This document shows positions 22,882 to 31,571 of a DNA stretch of 40,131 nt, piece by piece; the first letter of the stretch is position 1; every line of letters begins with the position of its first letter. This DNA comes from an uncultured Erysipelotrichaceae bacterium. Lineage in GTDB: Bacteria; Bacillota_I; Bacilli_A; RF39; UBA660. The position numbers and the translations under genes are program-made. The stretch spans positions 1 to 40,131 of the forward strand of contig CADBKG010000021.1 of the NCBI GenBank assembly GCA_902795215.1, given 5' to 3'. Below the pieces are notes generated by a model, which had not been told where the DNA came from, ran no database searches, and saw only the letters and a list, made by a program, of their open reading frames with translations.

Positions 22882-23853
22882 TTACATCATATCCTTAAAT
22901 AAACCATAAATATAGCTTTCTATATCAAATGATTTTAAATCCTCTATTCCTTCACCAAGTCCTATGAATTTAACTGGTAATTTTATTTCTTCTCTAATAG
23001 CAAGTACTATACCACCTTTTGCTGTTCCATCTAATTTTGTAAGTACTATTCCTGTAATATTTGTTATTTTTTTAAATTCTTCTGCTTGATTTATACCATT
23101 TTGTCCTGTTGAAGCATCGATAACAAGCAGTGTTTCGCTTGGCTCTCCAGGAATTATTCTATCTATTACTTTATTAATCTTTTCAAGCTCTGCCATAAGA
23201 TTAGCTTTATTTTGAAGTCTTCCAGCAGTATCTATAAATACAATATCAGCATTTTCTTTTTTAGCCATTTCAAGGCCATCATAAACAACCCCTGCAGGAT
23301 CAGTATTTTCTTTTCCAAAAAACAAAGAATCAGTTCTTTCTGCCCATATTTTAAGTTGTTCTACGGCCCCTGCTCTAAAGGTATCCCCTGCAATCAGCAT
23401 AACTTTTTTACCTTGTTTTTTATATTTGTTGGCAAGTTTACCAATAGTTGTGGTTTTACCTACTCCATTAACACCTACCATAAGAACTACTGTCGGTCCA
23501 TTATCATTCATCTTTAATCTATCTGACAAAACTTCACCTTGAACATAAATCATAAACATTTCATCTACAATTGTATCTGTTAAATCAGCTGCATCCGTTA
23601 CATGCTCGTCTTTAACTCGTTTTTTAAGTCTATCTATTAGTCCAAATACAGTATTAACACCAATATCGGCTTCTATAAGAATCTTTTCTAATTCTTCATA
23701 ATATTCATCTGTTACCTTATTATATTTAATACCTAAAAGATTTAATTTTTTTACAAAATCATCTCTTGTTTTTTCTAGACCTTTTTCATATAAATTTATA
23801 TCCTCTTTTTTTTCTTTTTTGAAAGTCTTTTTAAATCTATCAAATAATCCCAT
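22882..23853 (-). CDS. ftsY: signal recognition particle receptor FtsY
   Basis: A 323-aa SRP-type GTPase that receives ribosome-nascent chain complexes at the membrane. The short basic N-terminus (MGLFDRFKKTFKKEKKED) is followed by the N domain and the G domain with GVNGVGKTTTIGKLANKY (G1), DTFRAGAVEQL, DTAGRLQNKANLM, TKLDGTAKGG and FIGLGE. The acidic A domain found in enterobacteria is absent, as usual for this phylum. An in-frame ATG 60 bp upstream exists, but MGLFDRFKK is the family start and it has the AAAGGTGAT site. The promoter (23875-23904) is back to back with that of rnjA. Confidence 0.96.
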   Translation of the reverse strand: MGLFDRFKKTFKKEKKEDINLYEKGLEKTRDDFVKKLNLLGIKYNKVTDEYYEELEKILIEADIGVNTVFGLIDRLKKRVKDEHVTDAADLTDTIVDEMFMIYVQGEVLSDRLKMNDNGPTVVLMVGVNGVGKTTTIGKLANKYKKQGKKVMLIAGDTFRAGAVEQLKIWAERTDSLFFGKENTDPAGVVYDGLEMAKKENADIVFIDTAGRLQNKANLMAELEKINKVIDRIIPGEPSETLLVIDASTGQNGINQAEEFKKITNITGIVLTKLDGTAKGGIVLAIREEIKLPVKFIGLGEGIEDLKSFDIESYIYGLFKDMM

Positions 23854-23874
23854 ATATATCACCTTTCCTTGTTT

Positions 23875-23904
23875 AGGATAACATAAACTATACATTATTT
23901 TCAA
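23875..23904 (-). promoter_or_regulatory. promoter of ftsY
   Basis: Minus strand: -35 TTGAAA (23899-23904), 18-bp spacer ending TGT, extended -10 TATCCT (23875-23880). Confidence 0.65.
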
Positions 23905-23920
23905 GTCATACACTTGAAAA
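23898..23920. repeat. palindrome formed by two divergent -35 boxes
   Basis: TTTTCAAGT (23898-23906) and ACTTGAAAA (23912-23920) form a perfect inverted repeat around CATAC. Each arm contains the TTGAAA -35 of one of the divergent promoters for ftsY and rnjA. Confidence 0.8.
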
Positions 23921-23942
23921 AAACAAACATTTATAGTATAAT
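23914..23942 (+). promoter_or_regulatory. promoter of rnjA
   Basis: -35 TTGAAA (23914-23919), 17-bp spacer, -10 TATAAT (23937-23942), then a leader of about 45 nt to the ATG with ribosome binding site AGAAGGAA. Confidence 0.85.
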
Positions 23943-23995
23943 CTATATATCATTTGAGTCTTTTATAAACAAATTTTAGAAAGAAGGAAATTACT

Positions 23996-25672
23996 ATGAA
24001 AGAAAAAGAGATGGTTACATCTGTTTTTGCCTTGGGAGGACTTGGAGAAATAGGTAAAAATATGTATATAATTAAAACTGGTGATGAAATAATTATAATC
24101 GATGCCGGTGTTATGTTCCCAGAGGATGATTTATTAGGGGTTGATTATGTAATTCAAGATGTAACATATTTAAAAGAAAATGAAGATAAAATTGCAGGAT
24201 TATTTATAACCCACGGCCATGAAGACCATATAGGAGGAATAACTTTCTTACTTGGCTCTGTTAATATTCCAAAAATTTATTCTTCAAAAGTTGCCCATGA
24301 CTTAATTAAGCATAAACTTGAAGATAGAGAAATTAAATATGATAATCTAGAAATAATAGATGAAAACTCATATATAAAACTCAAAACTATGGATGTTGAA
24401 TTTATTAGAACTAGTCACTCTATTCCAGAAAGTATGGCTATTGCGATTCATACTCCAAATGGTGTTATAGTAGAAACTGGCGATTTTAAATTTGATTTTA
24501 CTCCTATTGGACCAATGAGTGATTTACATAAAATGGCCAAACTTGGTGAAAAAGGTGTTAAACTTCTAATGAGCGATTCAACAAACTCTTTAGTTAATGG
24601 CTTTAGTGAAAGTGAATCTTGCGTAGATGAAACTATAAATGCTATATTTGAAAAATACACTGCGAATAGAATAATTCTTGCTACGTTCGCCTCTAACATT
24701 TATAGAGTTAAACATATTGTAGAAACATGCAAGGAACATGGTAGAAAAGTTGTCACTTTTGGTAGAAGTATGGAAAATGCAAAACAAATAGCAATTAACA
24801 ATCACTTAATTTCAGATAGTACTGTTTTCATTGAACCAAGTGAAGCAAAAAATTTAAAGAAAAATGAAGTATGTATTTTATGTACAGGTTCTCAAGGTGA
24901 ACCACTCGCCGCATTATCTAGAATAGCAAATGGAACTCATAAACAAATCACATTAATGCCTGATGATATAGTTGTATTTTCATCAAGCCCTATTCCAGGA
25001 AATGCAGCATCTATTAATAGAATAATTAATAAACTTTACTTAAAAGGAGTTAAAGTTGTTACTAATGATAAGGTTGCAAGTCTTCATACATCAGGACATG
25101 CAAAAAAAGAAGAACAAAAATTGATGCTTAGACTTATTAAACCAGAATATTTTATGCCATGCCACGGTGAATATAGAATGCTTAAAGAACATAAAAAAAC
25201 AGCGATTGAATGCGATGTTAAAGAAGAAAATATTTTTATATTAAAAAATGGTGAATCAATTGATATGACTAAGGATGGCATCAAAAAAGGAAAAACATAT
25301 CAAGCTGGAGATATATATGTTGATGGCTCTAGAGTTGGTGGTATAGGTTCAGTTGTATTAAAAGATAGAAAACTTATGAGTAAAGATGGAATACTTATTA
25401 CTATACTTAATATAGATGTAAATAAAAGAGAATTATTACTTCATCCAAACGTAACTACAAGAGGTTTTGTTTTAGTTAATGAAAATACAGAATTAATTTT
25501 ATCAATAAGTAAAAAAATAGAAGAAATAGTAAATAAATATTTTACATCAAATCAAAAATATAGTTATATTGATTTAAAGAATCAAATTATATTAGAATTA
25601 AATCCATTTATAAATGAAAAAACAGGAAGAAGACCTATAGTTTTACCTGTTATAATGGAACTAAAAAACTAA
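23996..25672 (+). CDS. rnjA: ribonuclease J
   Basis: A 558-aa metallo-beta-lactamase/beta-CASP ribonuclease. Catalytic zinc motifs are intact: THGHEDHIGG (about residues 73-82), ETGDFKFDFTP, SDSTNS, and beta-CASP HTSGHAKKEEQK with PCHGEYRML. The C-terminal domain (about 450-558) mediates dimerisation. RNase J is a 5'-to-3' exonuclease and endonuclease central to mRNA decay and rRNA maturation in Gram-positive bacteria lacking RNase E. Length is usual for RNase J1/J2; which paralogue it is cannot be settled, though all catalytic residues are kept. The start ATG at 23996 is preceded by AGAAGGAA. The next gene (25734) has its own promoter. Confidence 0.95.
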   Translation: MKEKEMVTSVFALGGLGEIGKNMYIIKTGDEIIIIDAGVMFPEDDLLGVDYVIQDVTYLKENEDKIAGLFITHGHEDHIGGITFLLGSVNIPKIYSSKVAHDLIKHKLEDREIKYDNLEIIDENSYIKLKTMDVEFIRTSHSIPESMAIAIHTPNGVIVETGDFKFDFTPIGPMSDLHKMAKLGEKGVKLLMSDSTNSLVNGFSESESCVDETINAIFEKYTANRIILATFASNIYRVKHIVETCKEHGRKVVTFGRSMENAKQIAINNHLISDSTVFIEPSEAKNLKKNEVCILCTGSQGEPLAALSRIANGTHKQITLMPDDIVVFSSSPIPGNAASINRIINKLYLKGVKVVTNDKVASLHTSGHAKKEEQKLMLRLIKPEYFMPCHGEYRMLKEHKKTAIECDVKEENIFILKNGESIDMTKDGIKKGKTYQAGDIYVDGSRVGGIGSVVLKDRKLMSKDGILITILNIDVNKRELLLHPNVTTRGFVLVNENTELILSISKKIEEIVNKYFTSNQKYSYIDLKNQIILELNPFINEKTGRRPIVLPVIMELKN

Positions 25673-25673
25673 C

Positions 25674-25702
25674 TTGATAGAACACTCAAAAAATAGTATA
25701 CT
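25674..25702 (+). promoter_or_regulatory. promoter of the 279-aa gene
   Basis: -35 TTGATA (25674-25679), 17-bp spacer, -10 TATACT (25697-25702). The TTG that opens the longer reading frame at 25674 is this -35 box, which supports the downstream ATG. Confidence 0.8.
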
Positions 25703-25733
25703 AAAGTTAAAGAATAAAAAGGAGGCATGTTTT

Positions 25734-26573
25734 ATGCCAAGTATGAGAAGTTCACTTGATTATTTAAAAAAAGAAGAATTAATAGAAATAAATAAAAAAG
25801 GTATAATTACAAAGGTATATGTTAATAAAGTAAATATGCCTCTTTCAAGAAATGTTAAAGACTTTTTATTGCGTGCAACTGGAAAAAGCAAAAAAGAAGT
25901 AAATAAACTGCTTGAATCTATTTGTAATAAGCATTATCAAAATATTAGAAAATATATACCAGATAAAACAAGATATTTTTATATAATGCTTGAAAATGAA
26001 AGTACAAGAAAAGAAGTAATTAAAAATATAACTAACAGTTATATAAATCAAAAAGAAAATAATAATATAACTTCTGACTTAATAGATAAATATATAAATG
26101 ATTATATAAAAGGATGTTATGCTGAAATATTAAACTATATAAGTGTACTAATTAATGGCTATAAAAAAACATCAAAAAAAGAATCTAATCAAAATATTAA
26201 AAAGTTAAGACAACTTTCACTTAAGATTAGTTCTATTCAAGATAATGAAGATATTAAGAAAACAATGATTAAAGAACTTAATCATTCAATTGGACCTGTT
26301 AAATACAAAGATATTAAAAAAGCAAGCAAAGAGTTAAAAACAGAACTAGAAGATAAAATGTATAATACACTAGAAAAATATGTTTATGATGTCGATGAAA
26401 TAATAGATCTTGTTTCTAGGGATATAAATAAATATACTCTTATTAGTGATACTAGTCCACTTCTTGATTTTATTAACAGATATCCAGAAAAGGTTAATAT
26501 AGAAAATATTACTTTAAATGATGATGAAATGATAAGTTTAATTGAAGAACATGTTAAAAGAGAGTCTAAATAA
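25734..26573 (+). CDS. hypothetical protein, 279 aa
   Basis: Not recognised. Begins MPSMRSSLDYLKKEELIEIN after a strong AAAGGAGGCA site, with promoter just upstream, so the ATG at 25734 is the start. Predicted almost wholly alpha-helical, Lys/Asn/Ile-rich, with no membrane helix; the segment ELKTELEDKMYNTLEKYVYD may be a coiled coil. An early SRNVKDFLLRATGKSKKEVN has the look of a helix-turn-helix but no family match comes to mind. The gene stands alone, ending at a bidirectional terminator shared with priA. Confidence 0.75.
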   Translation: MPSMRSSLDYLKKEELIEINKKGIITKVYVNKVNMPLSRNVKDFLLRATGKSKKEVNKLLESICNKHYQNIRKYIPDKTRYFYIMLENESTRKEVIKNITNSYINQKENNNITSDLIDKYINDYIKGCYAEILNYISVLINGYKKTSKKESNQNIKKLRQLSLKISSIQDNEDIKKTMIKELNHSIGPVKYKDIKKASKELKTELEDKMYNTLEKYVYDVDEIIDLVSRDINKYTLISDTSPLLDFINRYPEKVNIENITLNDDEMISLIEEHVKRESK

Positions 26574-26586
26574 ACTCTCTTTTTTA
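26556..26586. terminator. bidirectional intrinsic terminator between the 279-aa gene and priA
   Basis: AGAGAGT (26559-26565) with ACTCTCT (26574-26580), eight-base loop, extended by AAA/TTT pairs; T-runs follow on both strands. Confidence 0.9.
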
Positions 26587-28776
26587 AATATAATAAGGAT
26601 TTATATCAATCTCTAAATAAACACTTTTATTATCTATATACATTTCATCTAATTCTTTTAAAACATTATTTAAATTATCATCAAATCTATATTTTATAAC
26701 TATTTGGAATCTATAAATACTTTTTATTTTAAATATTCCTGCAGTAGTTGGTCCAAGTATTATATCTTCATTTGATAAATTGCTTTTTAAATAGTTATAT
26801 ACCTTACTAGCTTCCTTTGATGCATCTTCATATTCTTTAGAACATATTTTTATACCTACTAAAAAGTAGTATGGTGGATATTTTAGCTTTTTTCTTATTG
26901 CCATTTCATACTGATAATTTTTTAAAAAAGTACCTTGTTTAATCATCATTATTGTAAAATTATCCGGATTAAACGTTTGAATTACAACATTAGACTCTAT
27001 ACCACTTCTTCCTGCCCGACCTGAAACTTGTGATAAAAGAGAAAATGTTCTTTCACCGCTTCTAAAATCAGGTATATTAAGTGATGAGTCAGCGCTTATA
27101 ACTCCAACTAATGACACTTTTGGAAAATCAAGTCCTTTACTTATCATTTGAGTTCCAAGAAGTATATCGTATTTTTCTTCTTTAAAATCCCTTATTATTT
27201 TTTCATGACTTCCTTTTTTACTAGTAGTATCAGCATCCATTCTAACAACTTTTGCAGATGGGAATAATTTATTTAATTCTTCTTCTAACTTTTCTGTTCC
27301 TGTACCAAGATCTCTAACATTTCCTTCTTTACATTCAGGACATTTTTCTGGCTTTTTACAGTTATATCCACAGTAATGACACCTTAAGTTATTACTTGTT
27401 TTATGATAAGTTAAAGTAATATCACAATTAGGACATTTTATTGCATTACCGCAATTATCGCAAGTTACAAGTGTTCCATATCCTCTTCTATTAAGTAATA
27501 ATATAATTTGTTCATTTTTAGCAAGTTTTTCTAATATTAACTCTTTTAATCTATCGCTTAAAACAGTATTTCTTTTTTTCATTTCAAGAGACATATCTAC
27601 TACTTCTACGGTTGGAAGATTAGCATCCCCTATTCTTTTTGGAAGTGTTAAAAGATTATATACGCCTTTAAGCGCTCTTGCATATGTTTCATATGTTGGT
27701 GTAGCACTACCAAGAACTAATGGAATACTATTATAATTACTTCTCCATTTAGCAATATCTATTGCATTATATCTTGGTGTATTATCTTGTTTATAAGATT
27801 CACTATGTTCTTCATCTATAATTATTATTCCAAGGTTTTTAGAAGGTGCGAATATTGCACTTCTAGTTCCTACTATTATATGGGCATCTCCTCTAAGTAT
27901 TTTTAAATATTCATCGTATTTTTCTCCGTTTGAAAGCGCACTGTGAAGTATCGCAACATCACTTCCAAATCTATCATAAAAGTTATTAACTATTTGGGCT
28001 GTTAATGTTATTTCTGGCACAAGCATAATAGCAGTTTTTCCTTCACTTCTAACTTTTTCTATCAAATGCATATATACTTCTGTTTTACCTGAGCCAGTGA
28101 TTCCATGTAATAGATATGTATTAGATTTATTTAAATTATTAATAATTTCATCATATGCTTTTTGTTGATATTCATTTAACTTAAGTAAATTATCTTTTTT
28201 TTGATTTTCTCTATTAATTCTATATACTTCTTCCTTATATTCTTTAATTATTCCTTTTTTTATAAGTGTTTTAACACTACTTTGATTAAACTTGTTTTTT
28301 AAAATCTTTTTATCTTTTATAATACATTGTATAATCTCTTTTTGCATATCGTTCTTAGCTTCATTTAATATATAATCCTCTAAAAAAGATTCTTGCATTT
28401 CACTAATTAGATATGTTTCATACTTTTTATAAGAACTTGTAATAGTTTTTATCTTTAAAGAACTGGGAAGCATAGTTTGATAAGCACTTATAAGAGTGCA
28501 AAGATATGTATCTCTAACATACTCACCAAGTTTAAGTAATTCTTCATTTAATACAAGGTTTTCATCCTCTATGCTTATTATGCTTTTTAAATTGCCAAAA
28601 TTGTCTTCATTTGTTATATCAACAACAAACCCATTTATTGTTTTATCTCCATTACCAAAAGGAACTGTTACTTTCATCCCTTTTTGTAAGATGTTTTCTA
28701 ACTTGGGAGGAATAATATAAGTAAAAGTTCTATCTAAAGATTTAACTTTATATTCGATTAATACTTTTGCATACAT
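26584..28776 (-). CDS. priA: primosomal helicase PriA
   Basis: A 730-aa DNA helicase that restarts stalled replication forks. N-terminal DNA-binding domain (MYAKVLIEYKVKSLDRTFTY, FGNGDKTINGFV), helicase lobe 1 with HGITGSGKTEVYMHLI (Walker A) and IIIDEEHSESYKQ (DEEH), a zinc-binding insert with eight Cys (CDNCGNAIKCPNCD, CHYCGYNCKKPEKCPEC), and lobe 2 with GTQMISKGLDFP and SQVSGRAGRSG. An in-frame GTG at 28785 is within the AAGGCGGTGAGG ribosome binding region, so ATG 28776 is preferred. It has its own promoter (28800-28829); the usual downstream def-fmt genes are not here. Confidence 0.96.
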   Translation of the reverse strand: MYAKVLIEYKVKSLDRTFTYIIPPKLENILQKGMKVTVPFGNGDKTINGFVVDITNEDNFGNLKSIISIEDENLVLNEELLKLGEYVRDTYLCTLISAYQTMLPSSLKIKTITSSYKKYETYLISEMQESFLEDYILNEAKNDMQKEIIQCIIKDKKILKNKFNQSSVKTLIKKGIIKEYKEEVYRINRENQKKDNLLKLNEYQQKAYDEIINNLNKSNTYLLHGITGSGKTEVYMHLIEKVRSEGKTAIMLVPEITLTAQIVNNFYDRFGSDVAILHSALSNGEKYDEYLKILRGDAHIIVGTRSAIFAPSKNLGIIIIDEEHSESYKQDNTPRYNAIDIAKWRSNYNSIPLVLGSATPTYETYARALKGVYNLLTLPKRIGDANLPTVEVVDMSLEMKKRNTVLSDRLKELILEKLAKNEQIILLLNRRGYGTLVTCDNCGNAIKCPNCDITLTYHKTSNNLRCHYCGYNCKKPEKCPECKEGNVRDLGTGTEKLEEELNKLFPSAKVVRMDADTTSKKGSHEKIIRDFKEEKYDILLGTQMISKGLDFPKVSLVGVISADSSLNIPDFRSGERTFSLLSQVSGRAGRSGIESNVVIQTFNPDNFTIMMIKQGTFLKNYQYEMAIRKKLKYPPYYFLVGIKICSKEYEDASKEASKVYNYLKSNLSNEDIILGPTTAGIFKIKSIYRFQIVIKYRFDDNLNNVLKELDEMYIDNKSVYLEIDINPYYI

Positions 28777-28799
28777 TTTCCTCACCGCCTTGCATGTTT

Positions 28800-28829
28800 A
28801 TTATAGTTTATTTTAAGCGACTAAGTCAA
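28800..28829 (-). promoter_or_regulatory. promoter of priA
   Basis: Minus strand: -35 TTGACT (28824-28829), 18-bp spacer, -10 TATAAT (28800-28805). Confidence 0.8.
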
Positions 28830-28834
28830 GGACA

Positions 28835-28860
28835 CAAAAAAACAAGTACTACTGTACTTT
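28835..28860 (-). terminator. intrinsic terminator of the Gre-like gene
   Basis: Minus strand AAGTAC/GTACTT stem (28844-28849 with 28854-28859), four-base loop, then GTTTTTTTG. Confidence 0.85.
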
Positions 28861-29331
28861 TTCTATAATTGTTATGTCTACTTCTTCATTATTTATAGTT
28901 GCCTTTACTTTACTCTTAATTCTTTTATGATAAATACTATTGCCTATAGGACTATTTAATGTTATCTCCATTGGTTCTACATCTACATTAGATAAATAAT
29001 TCCCTGTAATCTTTACTAAAAACTCATCTGAAAATTTTGGATAATCAATTTTTATTCTTACTGTGTCACCTATTTGAACAATACTATTATTTGGTTTTTC
29101 TTCCTTGATTACTTTTATATTAGGCACATTTTCAAGCATCTTGTCTATTTTAGTAGCAATATCTCTTTCTATTCTCATTGATTCTTCAAAATCAAAGTTA
29201 TCGTGCCATCCATCACCGACTGCTGTATTATATGCATCTGTTCCACTTGTAATAGTTTTTTCATATTCTTTTTTTAGTTTGTTAATTTCTTCTAAATATT
29301 CTTCATAACCTTTTTCATCAACTATAAGCAT
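28849..29331 (-). CDS. GreA/GreB-family transcription factor, divergent, 160 aa
   Basis: The N-terminal half is a coiled coil (YEEYLEEINKLKKEYEK) and the C-terminal half has the FKBP-like Gre domain, recognisable by ITLNSPIGNSIYHKRI (in GreA: S-P-(L/I)-G-x-A-(I/L)-x-(G/K)-(K/R)). Gre factors enter the RNA polymerase secondary channel and stimulate transcript cleavage in backtracked complexes. The coiled-coil tip, normally G-D-L-x-E-N-A-E-Y, reads GDGWHDNFDFEESM, so acidic residues are kept but the order differs; this resembles a Gre-like subfamily and may not act as canonical GreA. Start ATG after TAGGAGGT. The gene is divergent from sigK. Confidence 0.82.
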   Translation of the reverse strand: MLIVDEKGYEEYLEEINKLKKEYEKTITSGTDAYNTAVGDGWHDNFDFEESMRIERDIATKIDKMLENVPNIKVIKEEKPNNSIVQIGDTVRIKIDYPKFSDEFLVKITGNYLSNVDVEPMEITLNSPIGNSIYHKRIKSKVKATINNEEVDITIIEKVQ

Positions 29332-29400
29332 ACTACCTCCTATCTATTTATATGATAACATAAAATATAGAAAAATAAATATATTTTATTAGGTGGTATA

Positions 29401-30087
29401 ATGTTTTCTTTATTAATTACTCTTTTAAAAAGTATGACTCTTTTTACAGGGTCTTACTCAATAAATGTTTTTAAAGAACCAATGTCTAAAGAAGATGAGG
29501 AAAAATATATAGATTTAATGCTTAAAGGTGATAAGCACGCTAGAGATGAACTTATAGAAAGAAACTTAAGATTAGTAGCTCATATTGTTAAAAAGTTTAA
29601 TCCCAAACAAGATATGATGGATGATTTAATAAGTATTGGTACAATTGGATTAATAAAAGGAATAGATACTTATAAACCTTCTAAAAACACAAGAATTACA
29701 ACATATGCAGCTAGGTGTATACAAAATGAAATTCTAATGCATTACAGAGCGTCTAAAAAAGAAATAAGTGAATTTAGTTTAAATGATTTAATAGGCTATG
29801 ATAAAGAAGGTAACGAAATAAATCTAGTTGATGTATTAAAAACTGATGAAGAAGACGTTGTAGAAAAAATAAATACTAATGATTTAATCGAAAAATTAAA
29901 TAAATATTTAAAAGTTTTAACCCCCAGAGAAAAAACAATTATTAAAAAAAGATATGGTTTAGATAATACAAAAGAATACACACAAAAAGAGATTTCTAAA
30001 AATCTAGGAATCTCCCGTAGTTATGTTTCAAGAATCGAAAAAAGAGCTTTGACTAAAATATTAAAAGAATTTATAAAACATGGTTAA
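29401..30087 (+). CDS. sigK: sporulation sigma factor sigma-K (pro-form, uninterrupted)
   Basis: A 228-aa sigma factor of the late mother cell. The hydrophobic N-terminus (MFSLLITLLKSMTLFTGSYS) is a pro-sequence like that of pro-sigma-K, which tethers it to the forespore membrane until SpoIVFB cuts. It then matches sigma-K: PMSKEDEEKYIDLMLKGDKH, ARDELIERNLRLVAHIVKKF, region 2 (DLISIGTIGLIKGIDTYK, TTYAARCIQNEILMHYR) and region 4 (EISKNLGISRSYVSRIEKRA). The gene is intact; there is no skin-type insertion. Start ATG after AGGTGG. It stands alone on the plus strand between the Gre-like gene and the small pilin-like gene. No clear sigma-E promoter was identified. Confidence 0.93.
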   Translation: MFSLLITLLKSMTLFTGSYSINVFKEPMSKEDEEKYIDLMLKGDKHARDELIERNLRLVAHIVKKFNPKQDMMDDLISIGTIGLIKGIDTYKPSKNTRITTYAARCIQNEILMHYRASKKEISEFSLNDLIGYDKEGNEINLVDVLKTDEEDVVEKINTNDLIEKLNKYLKVLTPREKTIIKKRYGLDNTKEYTQKEISKNLGISRSYVSRIEKRALTKILKEFIKHG

Positions 30088-30398
30088 CGAAGGCTTACAT
30101 AACATTCATCGTCTTCATATGTAATAAGCACATAGTTACTTAGTTTTTCTTTAGTTATAGGATTAACTATTCCTTCCTCTAAATATCCAAGTTTTATTAG
30201 TTCCCCTACTGTTGTTTGTCCATCTTTACATTTTCCGTCTAAAAAACACTTTTTAGCACTTTCTTTAAGTTTGTTTTCTACAACCATAACCATTTTATCA
30301 GTATGCATTTTATATACTTTATTAATAGATCCAAACACTATTAATATAGTTAAAATACCAAGTATAATAATTATAAATATTTTATTTCTTTTCTCCAT
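30084..30398 (-). CDS. small membrane-anchored protein, 104 aa
   Basis: One N-terminal hydrophobic helix (residues 7-26, IFIIIILGILTILIVFG) after a short basic start, then a helical extracytoplasmic segment with three Cys (KCFLDGKCKD, DDECYVSL) and a TTVGELIKLGYLEEGIVNP stretch. The layout resembles a pilin-like or competence-pseudopilin fold of small secreted proteins in gut Bacillota, in which the two Cys may form a disulfide, but there is no prepilin cleavage motif, so the type IV assignment is not supported. It overlaps the end of tgt by 17 bp and is probably cotranscribed with it; its 3' end touches that of sigK (4-bp overlap). Confidence 0.65.
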   Translation of the reverse strand: MEKRNKIFIIIILGILTILIVFGSINKVYKMHTDKMVMVVENKLKESAKKCFLDGKCKDGQTTVGELIKLGYLEEGIVNPITKEKLSNYVLITYEDDECYVSLR

Positions 30399-31500
30399 AA
30401 TAATCTTTTATAAACCTTTCTCTATATTCAAGTATATTATCATTTTTAATAGCATCTCTAAGTTCTTCTGTAAGTCTAATTAAATATCTTATATTGTGAA
30501 TAGATAAAAGAGTTGCCCCAAATGATTCTTCACTTTTTATTAAATGATTGATATATCCCTTAGTGTAATGTTTACAAGCATAACAATCACAATCTTTTTC
30601 TACTGGTGTAAAATCTTCTTTAAATTTAGCATTTTTTAAATTGATTTTTCCATATCTTGTATAAGCATGTCCGTGTCTTGCAAGTCTAGTTGGACTAACG
30701 CAGTCAAATATATCTATTCCTCTAATTACGTTTTCAACTATATCTATTGGATCTCCAACACCCATTAAGTATCTAACTTTATCCTCAGGTAAATATTTAA
30801 CTCCATATTCAACCATTTTATATTGGATAGGTTTTTCTTCTCCTACACTTGTTCCACCAATTGTATATCCATCAAAATCCATTTCTACTAATTTTTTAGC
30901 GCAATATTCGCGTAATTCTTTTGATTCTCCACCTTGCACTACCGCGAATAATGCTTGATTTTCATCTTTATGTGCATCTTTACATCTTTTTGCCCATCTA
31001 AGGGTTCTTTCCATAGAAGACTTAGTGTATTCATAAGTTGCAGGAAGCCCTACACATTCATCAAAGCATATTGCTATATCTGAACCAAGTTTTTCTTGAA
31101 TATCAATAGATTTTTCTGGTGTTAAAAATAGGCTATCCCCATTATATTGATTTTTAAATTTAACCCCTTCTTCACTTATATCTTTTGGTTTAGCAAGACT
31201 AAATACTTGAAATCCACCAGAATCTGTTAATATAGGTCCATCATAATTCATAAATTTATGAAGTCCTCCAGCTTTTTTTACAATGTCTTCGCCAGGTCTA
31301 AGCCATAAGTGATAAGTATTGGCAAGTATTATTCCTGCATTGCACTCTTTAACTTGTTCTGGCGAAAGAGTTTTAACGGTTGCTTGCGTACCAACAGGCA
31401 TAAACATAGGCGTTTCAAATTCTTTATCACCATATATTATCTTACCTAATCTAGCATTTGTATTTTTTTCTTTCTTTTGTAATTTATATTCTACTTTCAT
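30382..31500 (-). CDS. tgt: queuine tRNA-ribosyltransferase (Tgt)
   Basis: A 372-aa enzyme that swaps guanine-34 for preQ1 in tRNAs with GUN anticodons. It shows ANTYHLWLRPGED, ILTDSGGFQVFSLAK (catalytic nucleophile region), FAVVQGGESKELRE, and the zinc site CDCYACKHYTKGYINH followed by HNIRYL. The longer frame begins 84 bp further up, but ATG 31500 (MKVEYKLQKK) has GAGGG ahead and is the family start. It follows a promoter at 31522-31550; queA, which takes the next step, lies nearby but in a separate unit ending at the 31551-31571 terminator. Confidence 0.96.
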   Translation of the reverse strand: MKVEYKLQKKEKNTNARLGKIIYGDKEFETPMFMPVGTQATVKTLSPEQVKECNAGIILANTYHLWLRPGEDIVKKAGGLHKFMNYDGPILTDSGGFQVFSLAKPKDISEEGVKFKNQYNGDSLFLTPEKSIDIQEKLGSDIAICFDECVGLPATYEYTKSSMERTLRWAKRCKDAHKDENQALFAVVQGGESKELREYCAKKLVEMDFDGYTIGGTSVGEEKPIQYKMVEYGVKYLPEDKVRYLMGVGDPIDIVENVIRGIDIFDCVSPTRLARHGHAYTRYGKINLKNAKFKEDFTPVEKDCDCYACKHYTKGYINHLIKSEESFGATLLSIHNIRYLIRLTEELRDAIKNDNILEYRERFIKDYYGEKK

Positions 31501-31521
31501 AATTTTCCCTCGACAAAGAAG

Positions 31522-31550
31522 ATTATAACAAAAATAGTGCTTTCTTACAA
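31522..31550 (-). promoter_or_regulatory. promoter of tgt
   Basis: Minus strand: -35 TTGTAA (31545-31550), 17-bp spacer ending TGT, -10 TATAAT (31522-31527), abutting the preceding terminator. Confidence 0.75.
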
Positions 31551-31571
31551 GAAAAAAGGCTTTATAGCCTT
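31551..31571 (-). terminator. intrinsic terminator of the queA operon
   Basis: Minus strand AAGGC (31567-31571) with GCCTT (31556-31560), six-base loop, then TTTTC. It contains the stop codon of the 31562 gene. Confidence 0.7.

Noticed and set aside
29332..29400. Sigma-E promoter of sigK (CATAAAAT at 29359-29366)
   Set aside because: The -10 is plausible, but no ATATT-type -35 lies at the right distance.
30084..30398. Type IV prepilin
   Set aside because: Single N-terminal helix and Cys pair fit, but there is no prepilin peptidase cleavage motif.
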